DNA from: an uncultured Roseburia sp.
GTDB taxonomy: Bacteria > Bacillota > Clostridia > Lachnospirales > Lachnospiraceae
Assembly (NCBI GenBank): GCA_910584215.1
Contig: CAJTYI010000086.1
Location: forward strand, 1-13,277
Reading direction: 5' to 3'
Length of the DNA: 13,277 bases
Shown here: positions 7,027 through 13,277 of the stretch, piece after piece
Numbering within the stretch: the stretch's first letter is position 1
How the letters are laid out: each line of letters opens with the position of its first letter
The notes under the pieces: model-generated
Databases searched by the model: none
Seen by the model: the letters and a program-made list of their open reading frames with translations, nothing else
Told to the model about the DNA's origin: nothing
Position numbers and translations under genes: made by a program

Positions 7027-7131
7027 TTACCAATACCCGCAGGCTTCCTCTATCTCAAAACATTGACATTTACGGAATCGCCCACGATCACAGGTTCTAT
7101 CACATACTGCCTTTTTTGCAGTACACGTCAT
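7027..7131 (-). CDS. possible 34-residue cysteine-rich small protein
   Basis: The ATG at 7131 overlaps the stop of the HAD phosphatase gene in an ATGA arrangement, the usual geometry for translational coupling, and the frame ends at TAA 7027-7029. The predicted peptide has six cysteines in 34 residues (C3, C10, C14, C22, C24, C31), many Arg/Lys residues, and ends in CGYW. That is high cysteine for a random frame, and suggests a metal site or disulfide fold if translated. The upstream purines (GGCGGGAAAGT) are a weak ribosome site. No family is recognised. It may be a chance frame in the 263 bp gap between the HAD gene and the permease. Confidence 0.3.
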   Translation of the reverse strand: MTCTAKKAVCDRTCDRGRFRKCQCFEIEEACGYW

Positions 7132-7796
7132 ACTTTCCCGCCGCCCGTCAAAAGCATGGCCAACTCAAGCGGCGTCGCTGCAAACTGCGCGGCTCCCCGC
7201 CCGGCGAGAAATTCTTTCTCCCGAAATCCCCACAAAACAGAGATACACGGCAACCCTGCATTTGCCGCCGTTGCCAGGTCGACCTCGGAGTCTCCCACAT
7301 AGACCGCCGTTTCTTTCGTCCTATGTAGATGTTGCAGCGCTTTCTCGATCATATCCGGTGCGGGCTTTCTAGCAATCCCCTGGGTTTCCCCGATGGCAAC
7401 CTCCACAAGATCTCCAAAATGCTCCCGGTTTAATGTCTTTACCGCACTGTCTACCTTATTGGAAACAATAGCCACCGCAAATCCCCCGCGCTTTAACTGT
7501 TGTAGCAAATCCACGATGCCCGCATAGGGTCTGGTCTTATCCATGCAGTGTTCGCTGTAGTAAGCGCGAAATGTCTTTAAAATATCTTCAAACGCCGGAT
7601 GCGCCTCCCCTTGCGGCACGGAGAGTTCAAGCAGACGCCGGATACCGTTTCCGACAAAATTTCTGATCTCTTCTAATGTATGCTGCGGCAGTCCATATTG
7701 ACACATAGCATAATTTACCGCATCTTTCAAGTCCTCTAACGTATCCAGTAATGTGCCGTCCATATCAAAAATGACGGTGTCGTAGTTCTTGTGCAT
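7128..7796 (-). CDS. HAD-superfamily phosphatase, phosphoglycolate phosphatase type
   Basis: This 222-residue cytoplasmic hydrolase shows all HAD motifs: DMDGTLLD with nucleophile D11 and acid D13; VSNK with S112 as motif II; K144 in ARKPAPD as motif III; and VGDSEVD with D169 and D173 as motif IV. The helical cap between residues 15 and 85 is of the C1 type seen in Gph/PGMB-like enzymes. It would hydrolyse a small phosphomonoester; the substrate is not determinable. ATG 7796 has AGGAGGGG just upstream, and lies 17 bases after the sulfatase stop, so it is probably the third gene of the flippase-sulfatase operon. A TTG in frame at 7817 is not needed. Confidence 0.92.
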   Translation of the reverse strand: MHKNYDTVIFDMDGTLLDTLEDLKDAVNYAMCQYGLPQHTLEEIRNFVGNGIRRLLELSVPQGEAHPAFEDILKTFRAYYSEHCMDKTRPYAGIVDLLQQLKRGGFAVAIVSNKVDSAVKTLNREHFGDLVEVAIGETQGIARKPAPDMIEKALQHLHRTKETAVYVGDSEVDLATAANAGLPCISVLWGFREKEFLAGRGAAQFAATPLELAMLLTGGGKV

Positions 7797-7813
7797 ATTG
7801 CCCCTCCTGCCTT

Positions 7814-9793
7814 TCAATTTTCGTGTTGCCGCGGGAAAAACACATCGCTTTTCTGTTTGCGGTCAAACATCCCGTTATATTGCAGCAATTCATAATCGGC
7901 CAGCCAGTCGGCCTCCTCGCCGATCGCATCCTCCCGATGAAGATATTTGTGCTGTAGCTTGGAATAATAGCCCCGCGCGTTTATCGCCGGCACCGCCCCG
8001 CGCATTTCTGATAAGAATTTCTGATAGGGCGTCAGCGCAAGGCCCGCTTTCTGCATGGCCAGTGTGGATAAATAATTGAGACTCGCCAAATCCACCGTCT
8101 CCTCGCCGCTCTCATAGTTGGTCCAGATAAAAAACGGCACCGTAAATAAATGCTGCAATTCCTCCAGCGTCAGCCCTGAGAGTCCCTTGCCGTTTAAATA
8201 AGGGTAAAACCAGGAGGACAAGCTCGGCTGATGATCGCCAAAGAAAACAATCTCGACCGGCTCCTCCACCGCAGAAAAATAAGCGATCAGTTGTTCTAAA
8301 GCTTTATCGCTCTCGTGAAGCAGCGAAAGATACTGGTTTACATCCGGGAAATGATGGATCAGCATCCGCACCTGCTCGTCAAAATTTTCATATTTTTCTG
8401 TATAGCCACCGTGGTTCTGCATGGAAACACTCATAATAAACAATTTTTCTTTTGCGGACTGCCTCTCATAGCGCGCAATGATCTGATCATAGAGCTCTTC
8501 GTCCGTCACATAGCGGCGCAGCATCTTCGTATTGTCAAAATCGTTGAGAAAGTACATTTCGTCAAATCCCATATCGGGATACACCTTATTGCGGCTCCAC
8601 CCTGTTTCATAGTACGGATGCATCGCCACACAGGTATAACCCTGATTTTTTAAGGCGGACACCAGGGTGTCCGGCCGCCGGTCAATATACTGCTGATATA
8701 CCACAGAGCCCGCCGGCAGGAAAGCCATGGAATGACCGGTCAAAAACTCCCACTCGGAGTTGGGTGTTTTCGCCCCAAACACCGAGGAGAGCGCATATCC
8801 TTTCGTCACATTTTCAGTCAGCGAATCATAAAACGGCGTCACCGGCTGATCAGTAAAAAACTCACCGACGACTTTAAGGTCCGCAAACGATTCATTCATA
8901 ATCACAATCACCGCAGGCTCCCGCCCGCCTCCATCTTTGGCTCCTTCACTGCCTTCTTTCGTTCCCTCACCTTCGTCCTTCGCTCTCTCACTCCCATAGA
9001 AGCCCTCTAGCTCCCTGAGTCTGGAAATGCTGTAATTTTCCGGCTCCCGCACAAAATTATCTCTGACACTTAGTACAAAGTTCAACAGGTAGCCGTTGCG
9101 GTAGCTGCCCTTCTGTTCCCACGTCTCCGTCACGACTCCCCTGGTTTTTCCGCCTATGTAAACAGCGCAGAGCAAAACCAGCGATATGCACACGCCGCCC
9201 CGTATCACATGATGGCGGGACGCCACCGACAATCTGCGCATCAGCGCAAGATACAATGTGGACAGCAGCACAACAGCCCCCACGCGCGGCTCAATGACAA
9301 ATTGATAATTTTCTGCCACGGATAGCCCTGTTTGGATGGAGCGCAGGTCTGCAAATATAAACTCATTTCCCCGAAACAGATAAACGAAATAATTGATCGC
9401 CGCCAACAGCAGAATCATCGTATGGGCAACCATGCACGCAACGCCGGTCTGGGGCATAAACAATTGCACTGCCAGATATACCACCAGACAGCACAGGACA
9501 TTTAAAAACATTTTTTCTCCCGATATCTTTGCCCGCAATTCTGCATCCAGCAGCAGATACTGCACATGATACGCGGAAAAGACGCTGCCTGCGGCCGTTA
9601 AAACTGCCAGATTAAGCCACGCAAACTGAGGTTTTGTCTCGACTTTCAGACATTGTATCAAAAAATAAAAAACGCCAAACACCGCCAAAAGAACCGGGGA
9701 AAAACCCGATATCCACCAGAACACAGCCCCCATCACCAATGCCACAAGCAGCCAGCCGATACCAGCTTTTTGAAATTCCAGCTTAATCTTCAT
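7814..9793 (-). CDS. LtaS-type membrane sulfatase (lipoteichoic-acid-synthase-like phosphotransferase)
   Basis: This 659-residue protein has about six or seven membrane segments in residues 13-215, then a large extracellular alkaline-phosphatase-fold domain. Key residues of the LtaS family align by motif: E301 in IMNESF (metal), T343 in AKTPNSEWEF (nucleophile), H461 in QNHGG, and D520-H521 in FFGDHQPS (metal). Such enzymes move glycerol-phosphate or related groups from phosphatidylglycerol onto a growing polymer or sugar. A charged low-complexity linker (residues 268-292) joins the two halves. The start is ATG 9793, overlapping the flippase stop by ATGA, with AGGAG 12 bases upstream. The longer open frame above it is only a shadow of the flippase gene. 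True LTA synthesis versus another polymer is not settled. Confidence 0.93.
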   Translation of the reverse strand: MKIKLEFQKAGIGWLLVALVMGAVFWWISGFSPVLLAVFGVFYFLIQCLKVETKPQFAWLNLAVLTAAGSVFSAYHVQYLLLDAELRAKISGEKMFLNVLCCLVVYLAVQLFMPQTGVACMVAHTMILLLAAINYFVYLFRGNEFIFADLRSIQTGLSVAENYQFVIEPRVGAVVLLSTLYLALMRRLSVASRHHVIRGGVCISLVLLCAVYIGGKTRGVVTETWEQKGSYRNGYLLNFVLSVRDNFVREPENYSISRLRELEGFYGSERAKDEGEGTKEGSEGAKDGGGREPAVIVIMNESFADLKVVGEFFTDQPVTPFYDSLTENVTKGYALSSVFGAKTPNSEWEFLTGHSMAFLPAGSVVYQQYIDRRPDTLVSALKNQGYTCVAMHPYYETGWSRNKVYPDMGFDEMYFLNDFDNTKMLRRYVTDEELYDQIIARYERQSAKEKLFIMSVSMQNHGGYTEKYENFDEQVRMLIHHFPDVNQYLSLLHESDKALEQLIAYFSAVEEPVEIVFFGDHQPSLSSWFYPYLNGKGLSGLTLEELQHLFTVPFFIWTNYESGEETVDLASLNYLSTLAMQKAGLALTPYQKFLSEMRGAVPAINARGYYSKLQHKYLHREDAIGEEADWLADYELLQYNGMFDRKQKSDVFFPRQHEN

Positions 9794-10845
9794 TGCCGCC
9801 GTTTTCTCCTTTTCTGTACGCGCCTTACTACCACCACGATGCCTCCCACGAGAAACGGGAACACAAATGTGCCAAAACGATATAAAAGAGCCACCGCACC
9901 GGCAGTATCCATACCTACAATCTGTGAGGTCAACGCCGTAAAGACAAACTCCGTGGAACCAATGCCCGCAGGCGCAGGCAGCACTGCCGCCAGCATCACG
10001 GAAAGCGAAGTGATCGCCAGCGTTTTCAGAAAACCGATCCCGCCCGTCCCGGCAAAGCTCAAATACGGAATGCCATAAAAGAAGCAAAACTTAACGAGAT
10101 TGATCGCCATAACTGCCAGAAGGATACGCGGCTGTTTGAGCAACCGGTCCGTGGAAGCCTCGAGCATAGCGCACTGTTCCTCCAACTGCCGGAGCTGACC
10201 GGCAAGCCTTCCCTTGCATTTCCGATTCAGCCACTCTAAAAGCTTCAGCACCATATAATGAAACCTTCTGGAACAGGCGAACAACACTAAAAATAAGGTA
10301 ATCACCGCCGTAACGCCGTACCCCGCTATCAACAGCCACTGATACTCTGCAAAATACTGGTTCATATACGAGTAGCTCACAAGATAGAAAATCAGGGAAA
10401 ACAGGGCAATGCCGCTTTTGTGCAGCGCATACTGCATCATATAAAGCCCAAAGCTCTCGCCGTATGAAACGCCCTGTTCCCCCAGATACACGAGCGCGGC
10501 GATTCCCGCGCCGCTGCCAAGCGTTGCCACACGGTAAAAAGAACAGACCAGTGCATTCGTCACCCCTTGCCGCAAGGTAAAATCGGGCACATACTGGCGC
10601 GCCAGCATCGTAGTGATAAACCCTTCCAGCAAATGATATAACATTGCCATGATACAAATGCCGATCACTACGGTCGGAGCTGTCGCTTTTAACTGTGCCA
10701 AAATCGGCCCCGCCGAATCCCGAAATGTATATACAATTACCACAATAATCGCTATTACCAACAGCCATTTTAGAAGCTGCTTCGTATACTTCTTAATATA
10801 ATCACCCACCTTACCTGAACCTGACAGCCGCCGAAACCGTGACAT
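9790..10845 (-). CDS. MprF-like / YbhN-type integral membrane flippase domain protein
   Basis: This 351-residue membrane protein has about eight hydrophobic segments and belongs to the lysylphosphatidylglycerol-synthase transmembrane (UPF0104, flippase-like) family. The conserved PAPAGIGSTEF signature is at about residue 296, with YRFGTFVFP near the end. It lacks the soluble aminoacyl-transferase domain of full MprF, so it is a stand-alone flippase-type module that may move a lipid or lipid-linked intermediate across the membrane. Its last codons overlap the LtaS-like gene by ATGA, so the two are translationally coupled and probably share a substrate lipid. The ATG at 10845 has only a weak AAGG ribosome site about 10 bases upstream. 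It ends in a basic tail, VQKRRKRRQ. Confidence 0.9.
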   Translation of the reverse strand: MSRFRRLSGSGKVGDYIKKYTKQLLKWLLVIAIIVVIVYTFRDSAGPILAQLKATAPTVVIGICIMAMLYHLLEGFITTMLARQYVPDFTLRQGVTNALVCSFYRVATLGSGAGIAALVYLGEQGVSYGESFGLYMMQYALHKSGIALFSLIFYLVSYSYMNQYFAEYQWLLIAGYGVTAVITLFLVLFACSRRFHYMVLKLLEWLNRKCKGRLAGQLRQLEEQCAMLEASTDRLLKQPRILLAVMAINLVKFCFFYGIPYLSFAGTGGIGFLKTLAITSLSVMLAAVLPAPAGIGSTEFVFTALTSQIVGMDTAGAVALLYRFGTFVFPFLVGGIVVVVRRVQKRRKRRQ

Positions 10846-10884
10846 ATTGCGGCAGCCTTAATCTTAATCTAGTAACGACAATAC

Positions 10885-10913
10885 ACTATAACACATTGAC
10901 GTGTAAAATACAA
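10885..10913 (-). promoter_or_regulatory. promoter of the flippase-sulfatase-HAD operon
   Basis: On the minus strand TTGTAT (10908-10913) and TATAGT (10885-10890) are separated by exactly 17 bases, with TG one base before the -10. It lies about 40 bases upstream of the flippase start. This is a good sigma-A-type promoter and faces away from the phospholipase-family promoter. Confidence 0.6.
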
Positions 10914-10949
10914 TCAGTGATCACATACAGCAGACAGCTGCCCGCATAA

Positions 10950-10966
10950 AAATTTCTTAGAAATTT
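10950..10966. promoter_or_regulatory. 17-base palindrome between divergent promoters, possible operator
   Basis: AAATTTCT-T-AGAAATTT is a perfect 8+1+8 inverted repeat. A partial second copy (ATATTTCTAAATTT) lies just to the right, at about 10971-10984. The pair lies between the minus-strand promoter at 10885-10913 and the plus-strand promoter at 10998-11025, a usual place for a shared repressor or activator site. No regulator gene is adjacent, and AT-rich DNA makes such palindromes somewhat likely by chance. Confidence 0.35.
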
Positions 10967-10997
10967 ATTAATATTTCTAAATTTATCTCCTCCTCTC

Positions 10998-11025
10998 TTA
11001 ACATTTTGTGGAAATCGGGTATACT
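10998..11025 (+). promoter_or_regulatory. promoter of the zinc-dependent phospholipase C-family gene
   Basis: TTAACA (10998-11003) and TATACT (11020-11025) are separated by 16 bases; each matches the sigma-A consensus at five of six positions. Transcription would begin near 11032, giving a leader of about 85 bases that contains a symmetric hairpin. Confidence 0.6.
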
Positions 11026-11065
11026 GTTGTCATAGGCTGTATCTGTCTGTGATACGCAAATTTGT

Positions 11066-11093
11066 GCCTGCGCAATGCAAGCATCACGCAGGC
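11066..11093 (+). promoter_or_regulatory. symmetric leader hairpin before the phospholipase C-family gene
   Basis: GCCTGCG (11066-11072) pairs perfectly with CGCAGGC (11087-11093), and inside it ATGC pairs with GCAT across AA, with a CA/CA internal loop between the two stems. It lies after the predicted transcription start and ends 12-24 bases before the possible start codons, without a T tract. It therefore looks more like a leader structure affecting translation or mRNA stability than a terminator. The plasmid- or phage-style DNA dyad alternative cannot be excluded. Confidence 0.5.
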
Positions 11094-11117
11094 TATGAGA
11101 AAGGTATGGTTATATTT

Positions 11118-12080
11118 ATGCCCGGATTTATCACCCATTATCTGTTCGGCAGGGATGCCTACAAGAAACTTCCCTCCGGCGCCTTAAAAGATAATATCTT
11201 AAAAAATCACGCGGCCTACACATTAGGCCAGCAGGGTCCCGATCTATTCTTTTACTTTTTTCCATCGTACTGCATCCACGGAAATAATATCGGCGCCATA
11301 TCACACTGCAACGAAACTAACGCATTTTTCCGAGGGCTGCTGCTTAGCTGCCACCGTTTCAGAGGCCGTGACTTACAGATCGCGATCGCCTATCTGACCG
11401 GGTTCATAGGGCACTACACGCTCGACACCAACTGCCACCCCTATGTCTATGCCCGCACCGGCTTCGTCAAGCGCACCGGCGACTATTTCTCCCGGCATGC
11501 CTATCTGGAGACGGATATCGACAAAAAGCTGCTGTACCGGAAACTGCACCGCAAACCGGTCAATTTCCACTGTGCCAACACGATCGCCGTGACCCCGCGC
11601 CAGAGCCGGGTCATCGCACGCATGCTCTACGATGCCTGCCATTACGCGTTTCCCAAACTGGTCTTTCATACTTATATGATGCGCGCCGCCATCTTTTCCA
11701 TGCATTTTGGCCTTAAGCTGCTGCACGACAACAACGGACAAAAAAAAGTCTTTTTTCGTTTTATAGAAAAACACGTCCTTGGCTATCCGATCTTTTCCCC
11801 GCTGGTGCCAAGCAATAAACTCTGGTTTTGCAGCGACCCATTTAACCTTGCCCGCAAGGAGTGGAAGAATCCGTGGGATCATACGCTGGTATCGAACGAA
11901 ACATTTTTTGACCTATATCAAAAAGCGGAAGCCAGTTACAGCTCCCGCCTAAAAAAACTAACCTGTTTCTTTTATGAACCCGCCACACCCCAAAAACGGA
12001 TGGCACAGATGAAAGACCTGATTCAAGATTACGACAACTTATCTTTCCACAGCGGCCTCGACTGCTCTATCCCCAGTTAA
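11118..12080 (+). CDS. zinc-dependent phospholipase C-family protein
   Basis: This 320-residue protein fits the zinc-dependent phospholipase C / S1-P1-like family (PF00882 type), in the non-secreted form common in Clostridia that starts MPGFITHYLFG. Candidate metal ligands are H7, H31, D42 in GQQGPDLFF, H99 and D103 in GFIGHYTLD, H107 in CHPY, and H127 and E131 in HAYLE. No signal peptide is seen, unlike secreted alpha-toxin enzymes, so the substrate is uncertain. ATG 11118 was chosen for the family N-terminus; ATG 11106 is an in-frame alternative close to GAGAAAGG. The open frame back to GTG 11049 would run through the leader hairpin. Its end overlaps the convergent dehydrogenase gene by 42 bases. 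Confidence 0.85.
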   Translation: MPGFITHYLFGRDAYKKLPSGALKDNILKNHAAYTLGQQGPDLFFYFFPSYCIHGNNIGAISHCNETNAFFRGLLLSCHRFRGRDLQIAIAYLTGFIGHYTLDTNCHPYVYARTGFVKRTGDYFSRHAYLETDIDKKLLYRKLHRKPVNFHCANTIAVTPRQSRVIARMLYDACHYAFPKLVFHTYMMRAAIFSMHFGLKLLHDNNGQKKVFFRFIEKHVLGYPIFSPLVPSNKLWFCSDPFNLARKEWKNPWDHTLVSNETFFDLYQKAEASYSSRLKKLTCFFYEPATPQKRMAQMKDLIQDYDNLSFHSGLDCSIPS

Positions 12081-13043
12081 AACGCAGCAGGCGGCATCAG
12101 GCAAAGGCTTTAGCGCAAAAAATGTGCGGATCTGTTCCTCGATGGCCTTCATCAGGCGGGTCCGCGCCTCCACACTCGCCCACGCAATATGCGGTGTAAT
12201 CAATAATCTCTCGCTGTCTGTAATCCTGCGCAGCGGATTGTCTGCCCGCATCGGCTCACTTGCCAGCACATCGAGTCCCGCCGCGGCAATCGTGTGCTCC
12301 TCCAGCGCGTCCGCCAGATCGCTCTCCACCACGATCGGTCCTCTGCCGACGTTGAGAAAAACAGCGGACGGCTTCATCTTAGAAAGCGAAGCGCGATCAA
12401 TCAGCCCCAGCGTGCCCTCATGCAGCGGCGCATGGACAGATAAAATATCCGATTCGCGCAAAACCGTCTCGAAGTCCACCCGCTCATAACCGGGCTGGCT
12501 GTTTTTCCCGGAAGTGGAATAATAAATCACACGGCATCCAAATAATCCGGCCAGATCCGCCACTCTGCGCCCGATCGCGCCGAGACCGATGATACCCCAC
12601 GTCTTACCGCTGAGCTCATGAAACACATTGGCAAAATGTGTAAATGTCGTATCGTTCACATACTGTCCGCTCTTAACATAATTGTCATAGTAGGGCAGCT
12701 TTTCCCACAGATAAAACAACATGGCAAACGTGTGCTGCGCTACCGTCTCCGTCGAGTAACCGGCGACATTGCGCCATGCGATACCGCGCCGTTTCAAGTA
12801 ATCTTTGTCGAGATTGTCGGTGCCCGTGGCGGTGACGCACACCAGTTTTAAACGGTGCGCTTCCCCAATAGTGGTCTCGTTGATTGGCACCTTATTGAGC
12901 ACGATGACATCAGCGTCCGCGGTGCGATCTCTTGCTTCCTTTGGCGAAGAAAAATCATACTTTACCACCTGTCCCAATTGATCGTAACCACTAAGATCAA
13001 TATCGTCGCCTATCGTCTTTGCATCCAAAAAAACAATTTTCAT
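12039..13043 (-). CDS. D-isomer-specific 2-hydroxyacid dehydrogenase
   Basis: This 334-residue NAD(P)-dependent cytoplasmic enzyme would interconvert a 2-keto acid and a D-2-hydroxy acid, for example hydroxypyruvate and glycerate. It has the GLGAIG nucleotide-binding motif at 153-158 and the catalytic set R234 (NVGRGP), E263 (ASEP) and H285 (TPHIAWAS). The substrate-binding domain includes TATGTDN at 71-77. Overall it resembles glycerate dehydrogenase / hydroxypyruvate reductase, but D-lactate or other dehydrogenases share these features, so no symbol is given. ATG 13043 has GGAGAT at a good distance; the frame is open to 13097, but those codons reach into the inverted repeat. It converges with the phospholipase-family gene and overlaps it by 42 bases. 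Confidence 0.93.
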   Translation of the reverse strand: MKIVFLDAKTIGDDIDLSGYDQLGQVVKYDFSSPKEARDRTADADVIVLNKVPINETTIGEAHRLKLVCVTATGTDNLDKDYLKRRGIAWRNVAGYSTETVAQHTFAMLFYLWEKLPYYDNYVKSGQYVNDTTFTHFANVFHELSGKTWGIIGLGAIGRRVADLAGLFGCRVIYYSTSGKNSQPGYERVDFETVLRESDILSVHAPLHEGTLGLIDRASLSKMKPSAVFLNVGRGPIVVESDLADALEEHTIAAAGLDVLASEPMRADNPLRRITDSERLLITPHIAWASVEARTRLMKAIEEQIRTFFALKPLPDAACCVLTGDRAVEAAVER

Positions 13044-13065
13044 ACAAATCTCCATTCCGAAAACA

Positions 13066-13277
13066 TATAGGTTATTAGCTTTTTTAATTGATATCATCGA
13101 AGTGAATAAAGATGCATAGCTGTTCTATCGGAAGTGGTAAATATTTTATTCCTCACAGCGTAAATGCGGCGTTCGGCCGGCGTCCAAACTGCAGGTGCTG
13201 CTTGTCTTTTGACCCTCCGGAAAAACGTCAGGGGTTCTCGCATGCCGTTTGGGGCATCGGGTTGCACGTCTTTTCAG
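13066..13277 (-). repeat. right copy of the long inverted repeat (cut by the window end)
   Basis: On the minus strand this copy matches 36-246 at about 92% identity, in opposite orientation. It ends about 22 bases before the dehydrogenase start codon, so it occupies the position where that gene's promoter and leader would normally lie; no good promoter was found in it. The window ends where the left copy begins (right base 13277 equals left base 36), so more repeat may lie beyond. A sharp edge inside a repeat may also mean that the underlying assembly stops here. Confidence 0.9.

Noticed and set aside
7105..7124. TACTGC/GCAGTA hairpin after the HAD gene as a terminator
   Set aside because: The stem is only 6 bp, no T run follows on the gene's strand, and it lies inside the small cysteine-rich frame.
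9794..10087. 98-residue N-terminal extension of the LtaS-like protein
   Set aside because: It is the flippase gene read in another frame. The protein properly begins at the ATGA overlap, just ahead of its first membrane segment.
10091..10768. 225-codon minus-strand frame inside the flippase gene
   Set aside because: It is an alternate-frame shadow of a clear membrane protein and has no domain features.
13044..13097. Extended start of the 2-hydroxyacid dehydrogenase
   Set aside because: The extra 18 codons enter the repeat and lack a ribosome site; the family N-terminus MKIVFLDAKT begins at 13043 behind GGAGAT.
36..13277. Composite transposon or integrative element bounded by the inverted repeats
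   Set aside because: There is no transposase, integrase or mobilisation gene inside, no target duplication can be seen, and the contents are typical chromosomal genes.

Overview
The window looks like chromosomal DNA from a low-to-mid GC Clostridia, most likely Lachnospiraceae or a close relative. The evidence is strong AGGAGG-type ribosome sites close to the starts, tight operons, a c-di-GMP receptor, a LtaS-type polymer synthase, a zinc-dependent phospholipase C-like protein, and many structured intergenic repeats. The family-level assignment is inference from style and gene content. No rRNA, tRNA, transposase, integrase, phage gene or CRISPR array was seen.

Layout. Nearly all genes are on the minus strand, so they read from right to left. 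From the right edge: a D-2-hydroxyacid dehydrogenase (12039-13043, minus) meets, tail to tail with a 42 bp overlap, the only long plus-strand gene, a zinc-dependent phospholipase C-family protein (11118-12080, plus). A divergent promoter region (10846-11117) separates that gene from a tight operon: MprF-like flippase (9790-10845), LtaS-type sulfatase (7814-9793) and HAD phosphatase (7128-7796). A 34-codon cysteine-rich small ORF may be coupled to the end of this operon. Next come an SLC13/ArsB/NhaD-type permease (5506-6864) with its own promoter and a clear terminator, a block of five hairpins (5247-5402), and an aldo/keto reductase with two iron-sulfur motifs followed by a PilZ protein. Last is a pantothenate block: a candidate PanG-type ketopantoate reductase (2280-3164), panB (1345-2172) and panC (248-1093).

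The pantothenate block is the clearest pathway unit. PanB makes ketopantoate, the DUF2520-type oxidoreductase probably reduces it to pantoate, and PanC joins pantoate to beta-alanine. No panD is present. The flippase/LtaS-like pair suggests building or modifying a membrane-anchored glycerol-phosphate or related envelope polymer.

The most unusual feature is in the non-coding DNA. About 211 bp at the left edge (36-246) is repeated in inverted orientation at the right edge (13066-13277) at roughly 92% identity, enclosing 12.8 kb of ordinary chromosomal genes. Other non-coding structures are a 40 bp-period tandem repeat between panB and panC, a five-hairpin palindrome array, a second hairpin cluster before panG, and a symmetric hairpin in the leader of the phospholipase-like gene. 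The right copy of the inverted repeat is cut by the window end, so its full extent is unknown.
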